Below are positions 1-13,178 of a stretch of DNA of 64,000 nt, in pieces. The first letter of the stretch is position 1. Every line of letters starts with the position of its first letter. A program made the translations under genes and the position numbers. The DNA is from Motacilla alba alba (Eukaryota; Chordata; Aves; Passeriformes; Motacillidae), in NCBI RefSeq assembly GCF_015832195.1, contig NC_052021.1, forward strand, positions 26,146,286-26,210,285, given 5' to 3'. Below the pieces are notes generated by a model. That model was not told the origin of the DNA and searched no databases. It saw only the letters and a program-made list of their open reading frames with translations.

Positions 1-2429
1 CAAGGAAAAGGCACAGATGGATGGGATTTCCCCAGAGGAGATGCCACTGCCTGAGAAAGAGCCCTCTTACTCCTGCTCAGGCAAAATGCTGATGTCAGTG
101 TGAGGAGACAGACTCTCTGGTCTGCTATGGGCTGTATACCTCAACCACAACTTGACCAGAAAGGCTACGTTAATTCTGTGGCTGCTCCTGGCCTTCCAAT
201 ATACAGACCAGGAAGCATTACCTTTAGATATACATGCTAAATTTATCCCACATGAGACAATCATTTATTTTTTCTTTCCCAAGGTAGCATTGAAGCTGAT
301 TAGTAATCACTGTGCTTGGGGGTCAAAGTTCAAGCAATAAAAAGCCCTTAGCTACACCCTTCAAAACCAACAAAAGCTGAGATTTCAGGGTGGTTGTTTT
401 TGATAGGTGGCCTTGTCTGAATTTTGAGGCTTCTTATTGCCCATATTTTTCAGTCTGTGAAGTAGAAACCTGTGCTTTTACTGTTGGTGTTAACTCCTGA
501 GGGTCTCAGTCTTGCTCAAACTCTGGAGAAGATGGGCTTCCTGGAAGACACCTTATATCACAAGATCTGTGGTAGAAGCCTCATTTAAGCTTCTGAATTG
601 TAATGCAAAAGCCCACAGGAGTTAGGTGGGAATTGTGCAACTCCCTGGAAACCCTTTCCTATTTTCTAATGAGCTCTTGTCTGCTCCCTAGTTACAAGAT
701 CACAAAGCAGGTCACTTCACATTTCTGAAATACCAGCAAACCCTCCCCTACAAAACTGAAATTTTTTTTTAATATTAAAATGAGGGTGAGATTTTTCAAG
801 TGTGTCTGGGGCAGCAGAATGACTTGGCCCCACTCTGATGAGAAGAGTCTGTACTGCTACAGTGCCTGGGCAGCTCTGCTTGGGACATCATAACTGGGAC
901 TCAGTCTGTCACAGGCTGAGAAGGGGCAGCAGCAAAAGACTCGTGCTGTGAATGCTGGCCATGAACATAGATCAGGGAGCTCCTGAGCTGGTCTTCTGTG
1001 GGTGCCTGACTGCAGCTTGTTCAACTGTAAATCAATCACTCTAGTTAGCAGCTCTGCCTGAGAAGCATCTGTAGGATGGATCCACAACTGGGCTTCATAA
1101 TGCATTGGCAGCATTTTTTTACTGCATTTTGCCAGAGCACTTGCATCACATCGTTCCCATGGCATGAGTTGTTTATCTCTGGATGAGGATTAGCACAGCA
1201 CTGTACCATGGTCTAGTATAGCTGAGTAAGTGGGTTAGTGTAATCCTCCTGAGGATTGCTGTCCTGAAGGGATTCCTAGGAAGGCTTCATGCTTGTACTA
1301 GGCTTTTAGATGATTTTAAATGAGATTTTTGAGGGGGCTTTGTGGCATTTTATGTGATGCAGTCTGCCTCCAAGACATCTGGGCAGTAGCTAGGTTAGCA
1401 AAGGCCATTGCAGACCTTAAAGACAATTAGTACGGGTGCATGAAGGAAACACTACTGAGACAACAGATGATCAAAGTATGACTCTGGCAAATGGGCACCC
1501 CAGTAGAGAATTCAAGCAGGGTCCTGCCTGGACAGTTGTGTTTGGTATTGATATCTGGCACTTATAAGATGTTGCTCCTCAACATATTCTTGTTTTGCAT
1601 CAAAGCACTTGCAGAACAGCAAATCTTGTGCAGCACTGCTCTTCAGTAGGGGGGTAAGCATGCTGCCATGGCACTGTTCAGACACTTTGAAATCTGTATC
1701 TTAGTGTTTAGAAGAAAGAGCAAACTGGAGTTCTTCAAAGCCATAGTAATTTGTATCCTATATCTTCTTTTTTGCTATTAACTGCTTGGTGAAATTCTCT
1801 GAGTTATGTAGGAAATTTGGTTCCAGTTTATGCATCTCAAATGCAGATGAGACCTTTAAATTAAAGTTACTAAACAATGTTTTACAGCAGGAAAAGAAAG
1901 CAAGCAGTACCACTGTCTTAGAGGGACATTTCTAGACTAAAAAGGTCCTACACAATAACCACACAGAAATTGCAGTAGCTCTCCCAACATGAACACGAAG
2001 AAGGCAATGGGAACGTCTCCCAGGAGTGAGAATGGGAACAGGGACAAGCAGAGATGGGAGGAGGAAGAGCATTTCACGCTTTTGGCCGCAGCAACTCCAT
2101 CATGACGTGTCATTTCACCCTCTGTTGTGCCATTGGGGTTGAAAATAGCCCTGCTGAAATAAAACAGGCTGTGGTTTGGGCTTGGGTGGTTTTCAGTGTG
2201 CACGAACCTGGATCAGCTCCAGAGCACAGTTCCACCACTTCTTGCACTGGTCGCACTAGAGGAAATGATTTTGGGATGCGGGAAGCAAAGAGGGGGGAGT
2301 GAGACGGCACGGGGGGATACTGAGCTGAAGGGAAAGGGAGCAGGATTTCTCAGCCTCGCTCTTTCAGTGGTGACTTCAGCCGCGTTGTACAGACCCCTTT
2401 CCCGCTGCAGCGGCGGCACTCGGCCCCAC
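1..2429. other. Intergenic DNA, nothing recognised
   Basis: Mixed-composition non-coding DNA. I see no convincing coding exon, RNA gene, CR1 tail or long simple repeat here. The short open frames have no recognisable domain and no flanking splice signals that would build a gene. Confidence 0.6.
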
Positions 2430-2860
2430 GCCGCCGCAGCGCGGCTGCTCCCGGGGCCGCAGGGCCAGCGGGGCCTGTCCCGCCGCAGCCGCGCTGCTCC
2501 CGGGGCCGCAGGGCCAGCGGGGCCTGTCCCGCCGCAGCCGCGCTGCTCCCGGGGGCCGCAGGGTCCGGCCAGCGGGGCCTGTCCCGCCGCAGCCGCGCTG
2601 CTCCCGGGGGCCGCAGGGTCCGGCCAGCGGGGCCTGTCCCGCCGCAGCCGCGCTGCTCCCGGGGCCGCAGGGCCAGCGGGGCCTGTCCCGCCGCAGCCGC
2701 GCTGCTCCCGGGGCCGCAGGGCCAGCGGGGCCTGTCCCGCCGCAGCCGCGCTGCTCCCGGGGGCCGCAGGGTCCGGCCAGCGGGGCCTGTCCCGCCGCAG
2801 CCGCGCTGCTCCGGCCCCTCCCGGGCTGCCGGGCCTCCCCCGCCCCTCCCGGGCAAGGCC
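2430..2860. repeat. GC-rich minisatellite with 49- and 55-bp units
   Basis: A very CpG-rich tandem array. Taking each unit from CTGCTCC, starts fall at 2445, 2494, 2543, 2598, 2653, 2702, 2751 and 2806, so the unit lengths are 49, 49, 55, 55, 49, 49, 55 plus a decaying last copy. The 55-bp form differs from the 49-bp form by one extra G and an inserted TCCGG-like block. Units 1-4 (208 bp) are repeated as units 5-7, a higher-order pattern. The minus strand is G-rich and could form quadruplexes. Both unit lengths leave remainder 1 on division by 3, which explains long stop-free frames on both strands; I do not consider these coding. Confidence 0.93.
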
Positions 2861-3503
2861 GACGGAGGCGCTGATGTGGGACGGGCTGCCACCCCAGCGT
2901 GCCACTTCCTCTGGAAACAGAGGTGGTCGCCTCCTCCTCCACCTCCAGTGACAATTGCCGTGACTTGAGCCAGACCTCCTCACTCGTACAGAAAGGGCTT
3001 GACCTTTGGGACCACTGGTAGCATCTCCTGCAGCCGGTTAAGCTGAGACTCTGGAGGTTGCACTTCAGTCAATTTTAAGCTGCAAGGCTTGAGAGGAAAC
3101 AGTGACTGATGTATTAAACTTTATACCTTACAGAAGGTCACACTGAGTCCACTGGCCTTCAACTGCGATGTGGGAGCAAGTTCAGTTTCCATTTCACTGC
3201 TAGCTGCCAAAACAAAATATCACCATGATGTTTCTATCACAACCCTTATTGAAATTCAGGCTTTGATGCAATTGAACTTTGAAGAAATTTCACCCTGCTT
3301 TTACCGTGGCTTATTTTACTATTAAAAGTAACTTTAATTTCTTATTGATGATTCCTGTTACTGCTCCCAGCCCATGGTCCTTTATACATCACTGCAATAT
3401 CTAAACATGGTTACTTTTGCCTCATGCCTGTAAGAGAGGGGAGCCCTTTTCACCCCATAGCTTGGGAAATGGAGGCACAAACCAGCTACTTTCAAAGTTG
3501 GGC
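2861..3503. other. Intergenic DNA, nothing recognised
   Basis: Unique-looking non-coding sequence between the minisatellite and a CR1 tail. No gene, RNA or regulatory signal that I can support. Confidence 0.55.
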
Positions 3504-3677
3504 ATGCCCCATCCCTAGCATGGATGCCCCATCCCTGGAATTGCTCAAAGCCAGGTTGGATGGGGGTCTTTGAGCAGCCTAGTCTGGTGAAAGGTGTCCC
3601 TGACCATGGCAGGAGACTTGGAACTAGAGAATCTTTAAGGTCTCTTTCAATCCAAACCATTCTAAGATTCTATGATT
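3504..3677 (+). mobile_element. CR1 LINE 3' tail, truncated
   Basis: Reads as the 3' end of an avian CR1 retrotransposon: GATGCCCCATCCCTGGAA, then GCCAGGTTGGATGGG, a GAAAGGTGTCCCTG segment, and AACCATTCTAAGATTCTATG at the terminus. Only about 170 bp remain, with no coding capacity, as is typical of 5'-truncated CR1 copies. The ATGCCCCATCCCT block is present twice, 20 bp apart (3504 and 3524), a small internal duplication. Substitutions relative to the general CR1 consensus suggest an old copy. Confidence 0.88.
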
Positions 3678-4929
3678 AACTAGAGCCCTGGGTTTAGATC
3701 CTTTCTTGGCCATGGACAATCTTCATCACCTCACGTGTGTGCCTTTGGTTTTTAAGCTGTTCTTAAGTGACTACCTATGGTTTAAGGTACCAGACTCTCC
3801 AAGTTAATCTAAGTACCTAGGATCCCAGGCAGTTTTGAGCAGCTTATGGGCATTTTGGACAAAGCATCAGATACCTTTTCGTGTTCTAGGAGAAAAACTG
3901 AGGTCAGAAAACAGACTTTCTTAGGCAGCACAGGAGAGGACCTGGGTTCCAACCTGTCTGAGAGCATATGCTTGAAAGAATAGCTGCTTAGGTACAGTGC
4001 AAACTTTATTCTTCTCTTCCTGCAAGTGTAAACTTCTTGGAGTTCATATATGTTAGGCAGGAAAGACATCTCATTTAATACACCAACTCTGAGTATGTAG
4101 AAAAAATGTCAGAACTGGAATTGAATGTGTGAACTTGAACCTGGGGAGAGAAATCCCATTTGTGCAGCAGAGCAGGAGCTTGATTTTGGTTATGATTTCT
4201 CCCCACTAGCTGGTCTAGATAACTACATGACATATCAAATCAAGTGATCCTGTTTTGTGTAATATGTGAATTCATTTACAACCATCTCTTATGGCAAAGA
4301 AGATATACACTGTGTCCTCTGTATTTTTTAAGAGTTAAATCAGCAAGTTTTTCATCAGCTGGTTATCTTAACAGCCTTAGAGAAGGCTGTGCCTGCTTTT
4401 TTTTTCTCCCAGACCATGTACCCTGCTCTTGGAAAGTGCTGAGCTCTTGTGTCTTGAACATGAAACAAGAAGGTAAGGTGAAAAAGTATAAGGATAACCA
4501 AGCTCCACTTCCCCACAAACAGACATCTTAAGTTATGAGAATAAAACCCCAGGGAAGAGAGGATGCCAAGAGAAAGGGGCAACAGGTGCAGCAAATGTGG
4601 AACACATCTTGGCAAATCCATTTTGGACAAGTATTAGCACTTGATCTGTAGCACATGGCAATGTATCACTGTTCCAGCTGCTGAGGCTTTGAACCATCTT
4701 GTGAAACTTGTTCAAAACCCTGGAGGAGGATTTAGCTCCTCAAGCTCCCCAACCTGTTTCAGCAGGGGTTCGTGGGCAGTCAGAAATTACTGGCAGGACA
4801 GGGTGATGGCCTAATGCCTGTGCTGGCATGAAGAAGAGAAGCTGAGGTTTGATTAGGCCTCTTTTTAGGAACTATTAGCAGTGTTTGCCTTTTTCCCTAT
4901 AAAACACAAAGTAAAGATGGAAACCAATT

Positions 4930-4953
4930 CACACACACACACACGTACACACG
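4930..4953. repeat. (CA)n microsatellite, interrupted
   Basis: About seven AC dinucleotides, then GT, then ACACAC. Short and interrupted, so probably of low variability. Confidence 0.85.
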
Positions 4954-5149
4954 CAAGTGATTGACTTGTTTGGCTCTTAGTGCCTTATCCCTGCTTGCAC
5001 CTGCTTGCATGGCTGTGACACCTGAAGTGCGTTTGGGATTTCATGAACTGCAAAGACATCTTTACTGTGTGGCATCCTCTAAAATCCCTGTGCTGAGCAG
5101 AGGAAATGTAAAGCTAGAGAGCAGGTGGTGTTGGAAATGAACAGGCCAA

Positions 5150-5224
5150 GGAGAAGGGGAAGATACAGGGGAAGAGGAAGAGGAAAGGGAAGAGGAAGAG
5201 GAAGAGGAAAGGGAGGGGGAAGAG
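5150..5224. repeat. Purine-rich GGAAGA tract
   Basis: About 75 bp of almost pure purines built from GGAAGA and GGAAA words. Homopurine-homopyrimidine tracts of this kind can form triplex DNA. The reverse-strand frame across it encodes only a low-complexity Pro/Leu/Phe run. Confidence 0.8.
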
Positions 5225-5364
5225 CTTTTGGATGCCATTCAAGATAAGATGGCTGAATAGAGGCCTCATGGGAGTATGCCAAGAGAGGGAGAGCAGAGCT
5301 GCTGACAGACAAGTAATGCTGTGACAGGAAGCCAGTGCTGTCTGTGAGCTTGGAGAAGGAAGTG

Positions 5365-5390
5365 TAAGGGTAAGGGTTAGGGTAAGGGTT
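5365..5390 (+). repeat. Short telomere-like repeat
   Basis: Four consecutive hexamers: TAAGGG, TAAGGG, TTAGGG, TAAGGG, followed by TT. Only one is the exact vertebrate telomere unit. It resembles a degenerate interstitial telomeric sequence but is short enough to have arisen by simple slippage. Confidence 0.7.
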
Positions 5391-8300
5391 GTAAGGTCTT
5401 GAGCCCAATGCTTTTTCCTTGTGAAAGAGAATTTCCCTTCCTTAGTGGTACAAAACTTCCCTCTTAGCCACCTAGTCAACAGACTTCATGCAGTGCCTAT
5501 TCAACTCAGTGACCTTTGTAGGGAGAATTATTGATGGCTTCATCTTTTATGTGCAAAGCAAGAGTGAGACATATCCTAAAGGTCAGGAGCTGGCTGGCCA
5601 TGTTGGGATTTCACATCTCCTGTGAACCCAAATGCTTCATGGTAAAATTAAATGGGAGCTCACAGGTGGCTTACTGCCAAAGAGGGTAGAGAGGAAGCAC
5701 CAGTGTCCTGCTCTGGGAGCCTGTGCCATGAGATGGACATCAGCACTTGCTGGAGAGTCACAGTGTGGAATCACCTGGGGCTGGAGACCAGCACAGGCAG
5801 TGGATCCAGTCCAGTTCTCTGCACTGTCTTCTGTGCCTGTTGCACCTTCTCTCAGCCTTTTCCTCCCCACCCATAAAACTCAACCATGTACTTGTGTGTG
5901 CCCCAAATTTATTTACTGCCCCAAGAGTACAAGCACAGGCAGCAGGTGAGATCCTTTGTGCCAGTGCCAGCACTAGCCCCACTTTTCTGGGTCTCAGTGA
6001 ATCAGTTGGTGACATGTCCCCCAGCCGTGCAGAGCAGGAGATAGAGCAAATAAATCAGTCTCTTTTGAGCTGAGATTGACTTTGCATACTCCACCTCCTC
6101 ATAGAAATATTGCAAAGAAAACATTTAATTTTTTAAAATGTCCACAATCTAAATAACAGCTGCTCTGGGCTAGTTTAATTTGTGTTGTAGCTGTGTGTTT
6201 ATTTAACATGTGACTTTAGGCTACAGCATTCACTAGCCATGGGTATTGCCACAGCAACAGCAGTAGCACATGCCACATTTTCTGCCTTCTGAAATGTAAA
6301 GCCCCGTCTCACAGAAGCCTTGGATGATGGGAACCTCATCCTTCTGCACGATGATTTAAAAATAACACTTACACAAGGAGCAAGCTCAGCAGCAAGACAA
6401 CGGTTTTCCCTGTGTCTCCAGTTTCCTGAGAGCACAGCTGGATGTTTTTAGACCATGTTAGGGATGTCCCAGGAGTTGTGGAAGGGGTGGCAGCATTGGG
6501 ACTGAACACAGGAGATGGAGAGAGAAATGACTAAGCAACTATCAGTTGTAGGAGGTGGTTCCAGTATCAATTTATTATTGCACATTTGATCCTCTGCTGC
6601 AGATTTCTGTGTCATCATTCTGGTGCTGAGCAATTGTTTCTTCACGCACTAAAAAAAGATGGTAAGAGGTTATGCTGACTCAATGTTTTTAAGGCCTGAG
6701 CAAAGTCAGAAGAAACTGAAGATGGTTACCAGCATCTGAATCATGGTTGCAGCAGGCAGGGCTCTTCTCTGTTGGGGGATGCTTCATCATTTCGGACAGA
6801 TAATTTGTGACTTAATCCAACTTTCAGTCATGATGGTAGAAAATTGGTAGGTCTTTTTGGAACCTTCATGAGCATCACTAACAGAGACCTCATTTATAGT
6901 CATCATAGAAAAACAATCTGAGGTGCTAATGCAGAATTTACTGTGCATGGCCATAGTAAAAAAGGTTTGAGAAGCCTTGATCTATCCTCTCCTATGCTGT
7001 ATCTTCTCCTGCTTTGTGACCTGGTCCAAGACATTATCAGCCATGGTTCTCCCTTGACTTCCTTTGGGGGGGTCTCTCCCACAGGGTACCAGATTTGAGA
7101 CACAAAAGGGCAAAGAGCCAGAGCAGCTTCTGTACAAATCACCAAGCAGACAAGCTCCAAACAGCTGGCAGGGGTCTCCAGGCCCTGTGACATCTGGGGT
7201 GGCACAGGAATGGTGATGAGGGAGCAGTCATTATACTAGGGAGAATCAGATTATAAATCAAAGCAGTTTGTAGAACAATAGAGCATGCTTTTTCACACAG
7301 TTTGCCTTGCGCACTGTGGTGAATGAAAAAATGCATTTTAAATATGGAGATAGTATCTTTGGTTCAGGAAGCCTCTGGTATTTCTGGGGAAGTGTCACTA
7401 CAGGCTTTCCTGTCATTTACATCTTCCCTAGGCATCTGACATCTGTCACCGGCTTCTGTCAGAGACAGGACGCCTGCCTTCAATGACCAGACAGGTTGGC
7501 TGCCCTAGGAACAGCCTGTCCCTGGCACAGGTACAACACCCCACTTCAAAAATCACCATCTTCCCATAACTCATTTGCAGTTCCCTGCTTGGGGGCAAGC
7601 TTTCAGTGCAGAGTTTTGCTCAGTGCTGTCAAAGAAGTTCATCCCTCACAGAAATATTCATGCCATTGTAGTGGGATATTTGGGAGTAGGGAAAAATCTT
7701 GCCAGATGACAGTGTGGGCTATTTCTGCATGACCTGGTCCTGAGAAGGTGGTAGCCAACTAGCCTGACCTCTCATGTGTGAATGGAGGTGCTAATGTGTC
7801 AATTTTCATATGTTCTCATAGCTCTGGAGTCTTCAGACAAGGTAAGAGAAAGGCCCTGCTTGTTTTGTCAAGGGCTGCATTACAGTCTCCAGGACACTGT
7901 TTGGAGATTTGCTAGATTTTCTTCCTTTTACAAGAAGACAACCAGGAAAGACTCGGTGACTTTGGAAACTCTGTGCCCTATGGTATAAACCCAAGCTTTC
8001 CTACACCGCCATGGGTTTGGATTCAGAGGGGACAGTTTGGTGCACACAAACACAGATTTGGCATCAGTAACACAACCCTTCTGACGTGATAATTTCTCCT
8101 GGACTTCTCTGACATCTCTGTTCTTCACAGTCTCTCAAGATTGAATTGAAACCCCCAGCATCCCTCACCAATCCCCTGCATTTTGGGACTCCTAAAATAT
8201 GGGCTTGTGAAGAGAAAACAAGCTGCTCCATTGACAATTGAACCTTCTGGTATTGCACAAGGAGTAGCATTGGGGAAAGAGCCAGCACTGATGAACCACC

Positions 8301-8507
8301 GCTACTTTTAGACCAGCAAGTGCACGAGATCCTGCCACTCACAAAACCACAGTGGTGTCAGTAGAGCAGTGGATGTTTCAGACAGAGAAACCCATGAACC
8401 AAGGCAAAATTCTGCTGCAAACGACATCTGTTGACAGACTTAACTGGCAGCCAAGCTGCATCCAAAGTAATTTTTAATGTGAAAAGAGCTTCTAATTATT
8501 GTTGTTG

Positions 8508-8519
8508 TTATTATTATTC

Positions 8520-8607
<88 letters not shown>
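8508..8607. repeat. (TTA)n trinucleotide microsatellite
   Basis: Begins as GTT/TTA units, with a single CT interruption near 8519, then about 29 uninterrupted TTA units to 8607. The length and purity predict a highly variable locus. The forward frame through it reads as a long leucine run and is not a gene. Confidence 0.97.
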
Positions 8608-8608
<1 letters not shown>

Positions 8609-8928
8609 ATTTGACAACACAAAATAAACTTTACCAGTGGAAATCCTGCTCTAAATATCAAAGCATCTACAAGCATGAATACCTAAAAAATAAAATGTGA
8701 TCCTCTTTTTCCAGTACACCTGGCCATCAAGCTGACCAGCATCAATTTATTGGCATTCAGCATTCCCAGATACCTGAGCTGTTTGTGAATGCCTGTGGAT
8801 GTCTGATTTACTACTGAACAGCAGATGAGCCAGAGAAACTGTTGAGTATGAAGTGTTCCTTTCTCCTGCTTCTCCTTTTTGGCTGGGCAGGCTGCTGCTG
8901 GCCAAAGGTGGAGCACCACAGTGTAATA

Positions 8929-9212
8929 AGGACATGGACCTCTTAAAGCAGGTCCAGAAGAGGCCATAAAAATGCTCAGAGGGCTGGAGCATCCCTCCTC
9001 TGAAGACAGGCTGAGAGAGTTGGAGCGGTTCCGCCTGGAGAAGAGGCTTCAGGGGAGGACTTCTATCACCTTCCAGGACCTAAAGGGGCTGCAAGGAGGC
9101 TGGGGAGGGACTTTTCACAAGGACCTGTAGTAAAGCATAGGACAAGAGGGAATTGCAACTACATGAACTTTAGAGTCCCTTCCAACCAAAACCATTCTAT
9201 GATTCTGTGATT
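8929..9212 (+). mobile_element. CR1 LINE 3' fragment with internal deletion
   Basis: Recognisable CR1 landmarks in order: GACATGGACCT, GGTCCAGAAGAGGCC, CAGAGGGCTGGAGCATC, GAAGACAGGCTGAGAGAGTT, CCTGGAGAAGAGGCTTC, GGCTGGGGAGGGACT and GGACAAGAGGGAATTGC. It then jumps to CCCTTCCAACC and the ATTCTATGATTCTGTGATT terminus. The segment normally found between GGGAAT and the CCTTCCAACC block is missing, so the copy has lost part of its 3' region. No coding capacity remains. Confidence 0.92.
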
Positions 9213-12200
9213 TACATGCTCTTCGAATTGCACTGTGCCAGCCCTTCTTCACATCAAGCATGTCAGCGTGTCCAGCTCACATGAATGTGTCACAACTGCA
9301 ACCTCAGGGTGTCCGTGGATCCTGATGGGGAAATCAGGCTGCTGGCTGCAAAGGTGACATTGCTAGAAGGGTGCCAGCCTGGTTTCAGTGTCCTGGTTTT
9401 ATTCGCTCGCCCAGAGGTTCCACCCTGCACTCCACCCATGGTTAGCTCGGTGTTAATTACTGGCCGTTCCAGTGGGGATTGCGTTCGGCTGAACGATTTA
9501 CAGATTAGAGCAGTGTGGGTCACTCTGCCAGGGCAGGTGAGCCGTGGTTAGTAGGACGCCGTGACACACTGCCCCAAGCAGTATCCGGCAGGATTTGGCA
9601 CGGCTGTGGAGAGTGAGCTGTGCCAGGGCACAGGGGGGACACGGCCAGGGAGCCTGGCTGAGCGCCGGGCTCGTGTGCCCCTTGCACGGGCTGCAGCAAA
9701 CAACTCCCTGGGATGTGCTTGCCAAAACAATCCTCAAGGGCATGGCTTTCGCAGCAGCTTTTAAACGAAACTGAACTCCCCTTGCCAAGACAGCCCAAAT
9801 ACGTAACAGTGATGTTTTTGTGGCTAAAGCCTGGGACAGGGGGTCACGTCACGTAGGCACAGTACCAGCCCTGCCACTGCTTTCTGTGAGACCTTGGGCA
9901 AACCCCATGTCCTCCCCAGGCATCAGTCTCCTCACGGCTCTAGCTATGAGGGGGTCTGGAGGCTAGGGAGGCTGTGGTGTTGCCCAAGGACAAGGTGCCC
10001 CATGGATACTCAGAGGGGTAGCTAGTGAGTGGTCCTTATCTCTTTCTTATTTCTTCTTCAAAGTACTGGATCTGGCTGCAGTCTTTGCAGCTGGGTGCAG
10101 CACTGCCCATCAGTGTGAGCTGGGCATCCCTTTCTCAGGACTTGCTAGCCCACAGTGCTTCCTTACCCTGACTGGGGGATGGCTGAGAGAGCGACACTGG
10201 CTGCACAGCCCAGCCCAGGGCAGCTGCAAAGCTCTTTCTGTTCCTTTGAAAGCTAACGGAAAAAATGATGATAAGCTACATCTAGATCTATGCAGCAATT
10301 ATATGGGGTTCCAGACCTTGCACCTGTAGCATAATACATAGCAGAGCCAGATAACTACCTCGCCTAATGATTGCTCTGGACAGAAAACAAATTACATTAT
10401 GCAGGGTGAGCTGAAAGCCATTTTTCTGTCAAAGCTGATGAGCTTGCAAAGACTTTCCTTGCCCAGCTCTCTCTGACTGCAAGTTTGTCCTCCTCTTCTT
10501 GGAATCCTTCCTGTTATTTTTCTATCTTCCTGTTGCAGGATGCAACATTCATTACAATAATAGATCAAACTTTGAGTGGAAAAACTCTGCTTTATAGATG
10601 TCTTCAAGATTTCCCAGTTTTGTTCCTGTTTACAAATCTGCAGCCCTGACCTTCCAGCTCACCCTGTCAGGTACAACGTGGTAATAACATGGCAAAACCA
10701 AATGCAGTCGGCCTGTAAACATACCCATAAATTAGCAGCTAGGTGTTCTCACAGGATGCTTTGATGGGCAAAAGATGGAACAAGAAGACTGCATCCCATC
10801 CCTTACTGCAGTCATAGTTAATATATATATTTAGAGGACTGTTTCCAAAAAATCTCAAAATCAAAGTCCTGCTATTTAAAAGCAAACCTGAAGTCTTCAG
10901 TACTTAAATCACAACTAAAACACAACTGTGGGCACCTAGTAATGAGTTCTTCTTAGCTACTGTTAATCACCCAAACACAAGGTTTAAACTAGTTGTATAA
11001 ATCCTTCTGTAGTTAAAGCAGAGAAGCGCCTGTAAAAAGTCTGTTTCATTATCCTCTTAGCTGCCATCTTAAAAAGGAGTAAGTCCTTCTCTGGAGATAC
11101 CTTAGTTTAGGAGTTTACACAACAGGGACTCCCAAGTGCCAGCCATGGGCAGAAGAGGAATCCCACCCTAATGGCACAGCTCATCTGGGAACTCAACCCA
11201 AGCTTAAAATTACTCTATCAATTTCTTAATCTTAAAAAGTCCAGTGCTTTAAAAGTCCTGAGTAGATCTCCTGCTCTGGCTCTCTGCACCTAAATATTTT
11301 CAAAATCTGGTCAAAGGTGGTCCCAGCTAGTGCTCCAGATGCTCTAGTGAGATATACAGGAAGAAACTGGGAGGCAGAACAGCAGCATTGGTACAAGCAT
11401 GTTTGGAGAGGTTTTTATTGACTGGATTTCTGTGGGGGTTTTGCTTGTTTGTTTCCTGTTACTCTTATGTTATCAGCATGGAAATACTGAATTATGTGAC
11501 CAATGTAGCCAGTAAGACTAGCCACAGCTATTATATAACGTCTGGTTGTAGCAAACATCTCAATAATTATTTCTTTGATTGCAGTGCAAACATATCCTGT
11601 GTACAATATGTGGGTTACTGGGTAGAGCTATGTCATGACTCAGGATGAGCCAATATTATAAGCACCCTTAATGAAGGGTGGAAATTTCAGTAGTTTCTCT
11701 GTATTGACCTGTTTCTGTTCCTACTGAAGGCAGTGGCTGAGAAGGGAGGCCCTCAGGAAGGGAAATCTCAGATGCTTTATTGGGATTTGGCTCATGTCAG
11801 AAGGTGGTGGGCAGGTACGAGAGGGGTTTATCACAGCAGAGGCTTTGCAGCATCTCAAGGACAGGAGGCTGGTACAAAGGGCTGCCTCTCATGCTCCTGC
11901 CCTTCTGCATCTCACATTTCACCAGCCCAGGCTCTGCAGGGTTATGGGTCAGAGCAAAACAAGTCCCTCATGGGTGGTTAGAGATCAGCACAGCATCTCT
12001 GGCTCAGGAAACCCTTGGGCACAGAAGGGGAGAGCATGCTGGGGGAGCTTTGCCGCCTCTTCCACCTCACACTTTTCCCTTGGGCAACTGCTATGGGCAA
12101 CTGCTGGAGACAGGATACTGGGTTAGAAGTGTCTGTGGTCTCTCTCAGGGTGGTTGTTTTCATGCAGTATTCTGTTAGATAGTTTGAGGCTCTTTCTGTA

Positions 12201-13178
12201 TTAAAAATAAAAGCCTCCAATTCTCATGTTTCCTTGTGGAAAAAAAAAAGTTATTTTGGTATCTTGCTTATGTAACTGTAATAACTTTTGTTCTCCCTAC
12301 CACCAAAAGAAAAGCAAAAGGTTTTTGTGTTGTAAAAGATATTAATGAAAGGAGTTTCCTCTGATCAAAAGATATTTGGAGCATTGCTAAAATCTCTGCT
12401 TAGGAGAAGTTTGGTCCCTTCATTTGGAGACAAGTGATCTTATACAGTGTTTCTGAGCCATTACAAACCCACATCCCTCTGATTTTAGTAACGACTTTTA
12501 AAGACGTATCCTCTCACTGTACCTATTTTATGACATGAAAATAGCACCCAGCTCTCAAAGGAGGAGAATTAAGAGGCTTTATGACATTTTAAAAGGAGGG
12601 ACATTAAATTGTGTTCCACCTTTCATTTGGAAAGGGAAAGCAGTACAGTAGTTTCCAGGAACCACAGCTCAGCCCCATTATGGAGAAGATGGCATGGGAC
12701 AGTTTAACACATCTAGGGAAAGGTGACAGAAATGGAGAGGAAAAAAGTGGGTTACTTTCAGGTAGATAAAAGTTATACAAAGTCACAAACACATTCAGGA
12801 ACAAAGCACTGGTCATCTGACAGCCTGTCCACCCTCTCTGCAAATATTATTCGTCAGGTGAAAGAATTCTCATGAATCACTGCCTTGTAAGAAATTTTAC
12901 AAAGCTCAGAGCAGTGATAGGTAATTGACTGGATTTTGAGCTTGCCTACTCAGTCCTGGGAAAGCCACGTTCAGGAGAGGATGTTGGTGCCTGAGCACCT
13001 GAAATGCCATGCAAACAAGAGTATGAAAAGTGGACAGTACACTGGTTTTGAGATGGGGTTTTTTTCAAGTCTAAGATTTTTTCAAGAGTTCCTCTGCAAC
13101 TAAGAAGCAGAAGTGGTTTGGATTTTCCTATTTTGAAGCCTTCCTCTCTGCAGTCTAATTTAGGATGTTATTAAAGGA

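Larger units (their letters stand above)
3678..8507. other. Intergenic DNA with small simple repeats
   Basis: Non-coding stretch. It holds a CA run, a purine-rich tract and a short telomere-like block, listed separately. Nothing else was recognised: no open frame shows a domain, and no RNA gene is evident. Confidence 0.55.

Noticed and set aside
2196..2983. Open frames of 180-256 codons on both strands
   Set aside because: They run through the GC-rich minisatellite. Unit lengths not divisible by three make every frame read the same repeat in all phases, and the products are Pro/Ala/Gly/Arg low complexity.
8431..8700. 89-codon frame with a long leucine run
   Set aside because: It is a direct translation of the TTA microsatellite, with no sign of a gene.
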